Below, in pieces: positions 32,716 to 36,042 of a stretch of DNA of 36,042 nucleotides; position 1 is the stretch's first letter, and each line of letters starts with the position of its first letter. The DNA comes from Sulfurimicrobium sp031426915. Its GTDB lineage: Bacteria; Pseudomonadota; Gammaproteobacteria; Burkholderiales; Sulfuricellaceae. The stretch is from positions 1-36,042 of the forward strand of contig JASJPB010000023.1 in NCBI GenBank assembly GCA_031426915.1. The letters run 5' to 3'. Under the pieces are notes generated by a model. That model was not told the origin of the DNA and made no database searches. It saw nothing but the letters and a program-made list of their open reading frames with translations. Both the position numbers and the translations under genes were made by a program.

Positions 32716-33322
32716 GCTTAACGAGATCGAGCGCGACGCCCTGACCGAGGTATTCAACATCGGCGTTGGGCAGGCTGCTGCTGCCATGAGCCAGATGGTG
32801 AACGAGGAAGTCACGCTCTCGGTCCCCAGTGTTGAGTTCCTGTCGCGTAGCGCGGTGGCCAAGGGACTGACGCAAGATGTAGGGCAGCGTATTTGCGGTG
32901 TGAGCCAGCGCTTTGAGGGTACCTTCGATGCGGATGCGATTCTGATGTTCCCGGAGAGCAAAAGCCTGGAAATCGTTCGCATGATGATCGGCGAAGACAT
33001 TCCTCTCGATGAGTTGACCGACATGGAGCAGGAAGCCTTATCTGAAATAGGCAACATCATCCTCAATGCCCTTATCGGCACGCTCGCCAATGTATTCGGG
33101 AGTGAATTTTCCAGTTCACTGCCGGTATTTCATCTTGGCACCAGTAGCGAAATCCTGCAGGTGGAGCAGAATACCGGAGACGATTTCGTGATGCTGTTGC
33201 ATATTGACTTTAATCTGGAAAAGCATCAAATCAATGGTTATGTGGCGTTTCTGCTCGATGTTTCATCGATACAAGGTCTTAAAGACAGCCTCAATCGCTT
33301 CATCGGAAACATTGGTGGATAA
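32708..33322 (+). CDS. CheC-type phosphatase
   Basis: CheC-family proteins dephosphorylate CheY-like receivers. The 204-residue protein has two copies of the active-site helix motif (D/S)xxxExxN followed by x22-P: E14/N17 with P40 in the first half, and E113/N116 with P139 in the second. Both sites therefore look functional. The first also shows NIGVGQAAAAMSQM. It overlaps the upstream receiver by eight bases and is followed 8 bases later by the diguanylate cyclase gene. The natural substrate is very likely the adjacent receiver. CheX is an alternative label, but the length and two-repeat layout fit CheC better. Confidence 0.87.
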   Translation: MIELNEIERDALTEVFNIGVGQAAAAMSQMVNEEVTLSVPSVEFLSRSAVAKGLTQDVGQRICGVSQRFEGTFDADAILMFPESKSLEIVRMMIGEDIPLDELTDMEQEALSEIGNIILNALIGTLANVFGSEFSSSLPVFHLGTSSEILQVEQNTGDDFVMLLHIDFNLEKHQINGYVAFLLDVSSIQGLKDSLNRFIGNIGG

Positions 33323-33329
33323 GCACTGA

Positions 33330-34313
33330 ATGATGGAGTCGGCAGCAAGCCACATGCAAGTATATGCCGCGGTGTTCGATGCCGTTAGCGGCGGACTGGT
33401 CGTGATCGACGACTCGGAACGGATTGTGTTGTGGAATGGATGGATGGCCCGGCACTCCGGTCTGACGCAGCAAGAAGCTCTGGGTAAGACCCTGATCCAG
33501 CTGTTTCCCGAACTGCAAAACAGCCGGCTCTTGATGGCTGTTTGTAGCGCATTGCAGAGCGGATTTCCTTCATTGCTGTCGCAATCCCTGAATAAGGCGC
33601 CCTTTCCGTTATTCACGGAAGGAAAATCTGTCAAGCAGCGGCGGCGCATCCAACAGGCGATTCAGGTGATGCCGATGCAGATTGGCGAACTGCCTCGTCA
33701 TTGTCTGATCCAGGTTACTGACGTCAGTATTTCAGTGGCACGGGAAAAATTATTGCGCGACCAGGCTGTGGAGCTGCGGGTTTGTTCCCATGTCGACAGC
33801 CTTACAGGCGTGCCCAATCGGCGCCATTTCGACGAATTCATTAACAGTGAATTGCGCCGTTCGGTTCGTTCCGCAGGGCCAATGGCCCTGGTCATGCTTG
33901 ATATCGACTATTTCAAGGCCTACAACGATACCTACGGACACCAGATGGGCGACCAGTGCTTAATCAAGGTTGCCGCAGCGTTGACTTCTTCCCTCAAGCG
34001 CCCTGGGGACATGCTGGCCCGTTATGGCGGAGAAGAGTTCATCGTGGTGTTGGCTGATACGGACAGATCCGGAGCGGAGGTTCTCGCCGAAAGGATGCGA
34101 TCCAAAGTTGAGAGTTTGGAAATCGAGCACCGAAATTCCAAAGTGGCTAGCCATGTCACCGTGAGCTTGGGTCTGACCAGCACGGTGCCCGGTAGGGCGT
34201 GCGACCCAGGTATGCTGGTCTCGGCTGCGGACCAGGCGCTATATCAAGCCAAGCATGACGGTCGCAACCTTGTCCGGGTACATGATCCGGAGCGGCTCTG
34301 TGGCATCAACTAG
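33330..34313 (+). CDS. PAS-GGDEF diguanylate cyclase
   Basis: A soluble 327-residue enzyme predicted to make c-di-GMP from two GTP. Residues about 10-130 form a PAS domain (AVFDAVSGGLVVIDDSERIVLWN, later HCLIQVTDVS). A short linker helix leads to the GGDEF domain (about 150-317) with DSLTGVPNRR, metal residue D191, active signature GGEEF (233-237) and an intact inhibitory site RPGD (224-227) five residues before it. There are two adjacent ATGs (33330 and 33333). It is the third gene of the receiver-CheC-cyclase unit, 7 bases after CheC. It has no receiver of its own, so any control by the receiver would be through protein contact. Confidence 0.93.
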   Translation: MMESAASHMQVYAAVFDAVSGGLVVIDDSERIVLWNGWMARHSGLTQQEALGKTLIQLFPELQNSRLLMAVCSALQSGFPSLLSQSLNKAPFPLFTEGKSVKQRRRIQQAIQVMPMQIGELPRHCLIQVTDVSISVAREKLLRDQAVELRVCSHVDSLTGVPNRRHFDEFINSELRRSVRSAGPMALVMLDIDYFKAYNDTYGHQMGDQCLIKVAAALTSSLKRPGDMLARYGGEEFIVVLADTDRSGAEVLAERMRSKVESLEIEHRNSKVASHVTVSLGLTSTVPGRACDPGMLVSAADQALYQAKHDGRNLVRVHDPERLCGIN

Positions 34314-34334
34314 GGTTCATGCGCAAAGTCAGAT

Positions 34335-34362
34335 AGTTTGCCCAGATTTTTTATGCTAAAAT
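34335..34362 (+). promoter_or_regulatory. probable tRNA-Val promoter
   Basis: The -10 TAAAAT (34357-34362) is followed by the GC-rich discriminator CCGCGCC, typical of stringently controlled stable-RNA promoters. The -35 is poor (AGTTTG near 34335 with a 16-base spacer). The tRNA begins 17 bases after the -10. Confidence 0.55.
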
Positions 34363-34379
34363 CCGCGCCTTATCGTTTC

Positions 34380-34454
34380 GGGTGGTTAGCTCAGCGGTAG
34401 AGCACTGCCTTCACACGGCAGGGGTCACAGGTTCAATCCCTGTACCACCCACCA
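34380..34454 (+). tRNA. tRNA-Val(CAC)
   Basis: 75 bases including encoded CCA. Acceptor GGGTGGT (34380-34386) pairs with ACCACCC (34444-34450), discriminator A34451, CCA at 34452-34454. The anticodon stem CTGCC/GGCAG holds loop TTCACAC with anticodon CAC at 34412-34414, reading GUG. The T arm is ACAGG-TTCAATC-CCTGT. It is intact, and an integrase gene with its control region begins immediately after it, so its 3' end is the probable attachment site of an integrated element. Confidence 0.97.
34426..34454 (+). mobile_element. probable attachment site (attL core) at the tRNA-Val 3' end
   Basis: Tyrosine integrases next to tRNA genes usually recombine within the T arm and acceptor 3' half, restoring the tRNA from element DNA. 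Here that segment is the stretch from the T stem to CCA. The exact core cannot be set without the second copy, which would lie beyond the right edge. Confidence 0.5.
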
Positions 34455-34471
34455 AATAATGCAGCAAAAAC

Positions 34472-34506
34472 AGGGGTTTAGGCGTAAGTCTAAGCCCTTT
34501 TTTCTT
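34472..34506 (+). terminator. rho-independent terminator after tRNA-Val
   Basis: AGGGGTTTAG (34472-34481) pairs with CTAAGCCCTT (34490-34499), 10 bp including two G-T pairs, with an 8-base loop, followed by a run of Ts (34498-34503) and CTTTT. It ends the tRNA transcript 18 bases after CCA. Confidence 0.8.
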
Positions 34507-34541
34507 TTCCGCTTCCGGTTTTGGCGTAAATTTGGCGTAAA
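34481..34541 (+). repeat. three GGCGTAA repeats, candidate integrase arm sites
   Basis: GGCGTAA occurs at 34481-34487, 34523-34529 and 34534-34540. The last two are parts of a perfect 11-base tandem repeat TTTGGCGTAAA (34520-34530 and 34531-34541). The spacings of 42 and 11 bases are close to four and one helical turns, so all copies face the same side of the DNA. Position between the tRNA and the integrase gene suits arm-type binding. Confidence 0.6.
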
Positions 34542-34607
34542 GTTGAAAAGTCTATTTCGACATTTTGATTTTGCGCCGATATTCTGGCTAAAAATTAGGG
34601 GGTTGAA

Positions 34608-35639
34608 ATGGCTACATTTAGAAAACGCGGGGATAGCTGGCGCGCGGAAATTTGTATAAGTGGCGTGCGCGATAATGCCACTTTTGACTCAAAAGCCGAG
34701 GCGCAGTACTGGGCGGCGAAACGCGAAACGGAAATTAGGGAAGGAAAGAATTTAAACCCGCGTGAGCTGCAAAAATACACGCTCGGCAAGGTGCTGGAAA
34801 TTTATCATGCCGAACACACGCCGAACCTGCGCACACAGCGCACCCGCGACACAACAACAAGCCGCATTAACAAAATGCTGCGCGAACCGATTTGTGCCAT
34901 GGTGTTAGCTGATATGAAAAAAACAGATTTAGAGGTGTGGAAAGGTGGCCGGTTAAAAACAGTACAGCTCAACACGTTACAGCGCGAGTTAAACACATTT
35001 CGCGCCGCGATTAATTATGTCTGCGCCGAAAAAGAGGTTGCTTTAAATAACCCGTTTTCAAAATTTAAGCTACCAAAGTTTAATGACAAACGTGATCGAA
35101 TTTTAAATGATGACGAACACGCGGCCCTTGAAAAATCACTTTCTGAATATAGTAATACGCTTGTTGCACCAGCTATATTTTTTGCCCTTGAAGAAGCCTT
35201 ACGGTTGTCCGAATTATTAGCGCTCGAATGGCGCGATGTTGATTTTGATCGGCGGTTGCTTAATGTTTGCCGTGTCGATGATGTAGGCGGGGTTAGTACG
35301 GACGGCACAAAAAACGGTGAAACTGGCAAAATACCGCTTACGCTTAAAGCCGTCGAAATACTTAAAACGCTACCCCATGGGCAGCAAAATGACCGTATTT
35401 TTTTTGGCCTAACTTATTACGGTCTAAAAACGGCATGGCGCCGCGTGCGCGTGCGTGCATGTGTGCCGGATATACACATTCACGATCTACGCCATAACGC
35501 CGCCACAAACACGGCAAAAAAAACGAGCGGAAATATATTTAAGGTGCTGGCGATGACACGCCAAAAAGATGTGCGCAGCGCGTTGCGCTATGTGCATGTA
35601 AAACCCGAAGATTTACTGGCTGATCTTGATGCCGCTTAG
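34608..35639 (+). CDS. tyrosine recombinase/phage-type integrase
   Basis: A 343-residue integrase. The N-terminus MATFRKRGDSWRAEICISG resembles an arm-DNA-binding fold. A SAM-like core-binding domain occupies about 60-155. The catalytic domain has R199 (ALRLSELLALEW), lysine K235 (TKNGETGKIPL), H292 and R295 (HDLRH) and nucleophile Y328 (LRYVHV). The position usually held by His or Trp, nine residues before the tyrosine, is Q319 (TRQKD). AGGGGG lies 5 bases before the ATG. Codon use is AT-richer than the chromosome backbone (many TTA, AAA, AAT), a sign of transfer. Its place directly after tRNA-Val indicates site-specific integration there. Confidence 0.93.
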   Translation: MATFRKRGDSWRAEICISGVRDNATFDSKAEAQYWAAKRETEIREGKNLNPRELQKYTLGKVLEIYHAEHTPNLRTQRTRDTTTSRINKMLREPICAMVLADMKKTDLEVWKGGRLKTVQLNTLQRELNTFRAAINYVCAEKEVALNNPFSKFKLPKFNDKRDRILNDDEHAALEKSLSEYSNTLVAPAIFFALEEALRLSELLALEWRDVDFDRRLLNVCRVDDVGGVSTDGTKNGETGKIPLTLKAVEILKTLPHGQQNDRIFFGLTYYGLKTAWRRVRVRACVPDIHIHDLRHNAATNTAKKTSGNIFKVLAMTRQKDVRSALRYVHVKPEDLLADLDAA

Positions 35640-35670
35640 TTAAAAGCTTCACCCCCCGACTCATTGCCGC

Positions 35671-35686
35671 GCCCCCCCGAGGGGGC
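35671..35686. other. small GC hairpin after the integrase gene
   Basis: GCCCCC (35671-35676) and GGGGGC (35681-35686) flank CCGA. A second short stem, GGCGG-CAG-CCGCC, lies at 35727-35739. Neither has a T tract. They sit between the convergent integrase and hypothetical genes and could serve as weak terminators. Confidence 0.4.
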
Positions 35687-35751
35687 TTGGCTAGAGGAAG
35701 TTTGTTGTTGCGCCAAGGGCGCAGGGGGCGGCAGCCGCCACCCCAATATAA

Positions 35752-36042
35752 TTAAGAATATGAAGGGCTGTTAGAGCTATAGCTAGGGCTGCTGTAACTA
35801 CTACCAGCACTGCGTGTTTTTCGCACCTCAACCCCATTATTTGTGGTTTTTTCCACAGCCAGCAACGCATTGTAAACCGCTTCGTTTGTTGTTTTACCTG
35901 CCGCTTTTGCCGCGCTAAAAATTTTTGCATAACGCACTTGTAGTCCCACACTAAATTCTTTTAATGCGGTGTTGCTGCGTACTTCGCTAGAAGTGGCCCC
36001 GGAAAACTGAACAAGCCGATAAGTGGAGAATCTGCTACCTTT
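35752..36042 (-). CDS. unrecognised protein with Ser/Tyr-rich tail (partial, runs off right edge)
   Basis: The minus-strand frame is open from the right edge to TAA at 35754-35752, at least 96 residues, so the true start is outside the window. An internal GTG at 35949 would give only 65 residues, but the upstream codons also look coding (FSTYRLVQFSGATSSEVRSN). The middle is predicted to be helical (YAKIFSAAKAAGKTTNEAVYN, then ALLAVEKTTNNGVEVRKTRS). The C-terminus is a low-complexity tail GSSYSSPSYSSNSPSYS, rich in Ser and Tyr. I do not recognise a family. Its codon use matches the integrase. It is convergent with the integrase and probably belongs to the element. Confidence 0.5.
   Translation of the reverse strand, partial: KGSRFSTYRLVQFSGATSSEVRSNTALKEFSVGLQVRYAKIFSAAKAAGKTTNEAVYNALLAVEKTTNNGVEVRKTRSAGSSYSSPSYSSNSPSYS

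Larger units (their letters stand above)
34455..36042. mobile_element. left end of an integrative element or prophage
   Basis: From the tRNA-Val end to the window edge the DNA has a different character: AT-richer codon use, an integrase, arm-like repeats and an unrecognised gene, with no housekeeping genes. The right end is not in the window, so size and cargo are unknown. Confidence 0.75.

Noticed and set aside
35691..35951. 86-codon minus-strand frame overlapping the right-edge hypothetical gene
   Set aside because: It is in another frame from the one that stays open to the window edge, and its translation is an irregular mix of Cys, Trp and Ala-rich runs, unlike a folded protein.
1..36042. 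CRISPR arrays, insertion sequences, toxin-antitoxin pairs
   Set aside because: No regularly spaced repeats, transposase frames or paired small toxin-antitoxin genes were seen; the only mobile signature is the integrase at the right end.

Overview
The window is a typical betaproteobacterial chromosome backbone. Gene order, protein similarity and GC-rich codon use suggest Nitrosomonadales (Gallionella/Sulfuricella-like); this is a judgement from recalled family sequences, not a search. Nearly all of it is housekeeping DNA. The only clearly accessory DNA is the last ~1.6 kb, the left end of an integrative element at a tRNA-Val gene.

Region 1 (1-7752): the 3' half of carB, then greA, a DUF4149 membrane protein gene, yhbY (opposite strand), rlmE, ftsH, folP and glmM. 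With secG and tRNA-Leu(GAG) further right this matches the Escherichia coli greA-yhbY-rlmE-ftsH-folP-glmM-secG-leuU neighbourhood.

Region 2 (7749-15336, all minus strand): a block between glmM and tpiA-secG. It holds a methyl-accepting chemotaxis protein, the phosphate transporter operon pstSCAB, and an EAL-CBS-GGDEF protein. pstS has an excellent PhoB box placed 10 bp upstream of a -10 element, and two large stem-loops separate pstS from pstCAB. phoU, phoB and phoR are not in the window.

Region 3 (15488-16806): tpiA, whose promoter carries a perfect 14-bp palindrome between -35 and -10, then secG and tRNA-Leu(GAG).

Region 4 (16807-32261): an AT-rich leader, then all 14 respiratory complex I genes nuoA to nuoN in canonical order, tightly packed, several with GTG starts, followed by a DUF2818 membrane protein gene and a Nudix ADP-ribose pyrophosphatase-type gene.

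Region 5 (32338-34313): a compact signalling module made of a stand-alone CheY-like receiver, a CheC-type phosphatase with both active sites intact, and a PAS-GGDEF diguanylate cyclase with an intact inhibitory site.

Region 6 (34380-36042): tRNA-Val(CAC) with promoter and terminator, three in-phase GGCGTAA repeats that look like integrase arm sites, a tyrosine recombinase with AT-richer codon use and an unusual Gln at the usual His/Trp catalytic position, and an unrecognised minus-strand gene running off the right edge with a Ser/Tyr-rich tail. I found no CRISPR array, insertion sequence or complete defence system, and no intergenic stretch over 300 bases.
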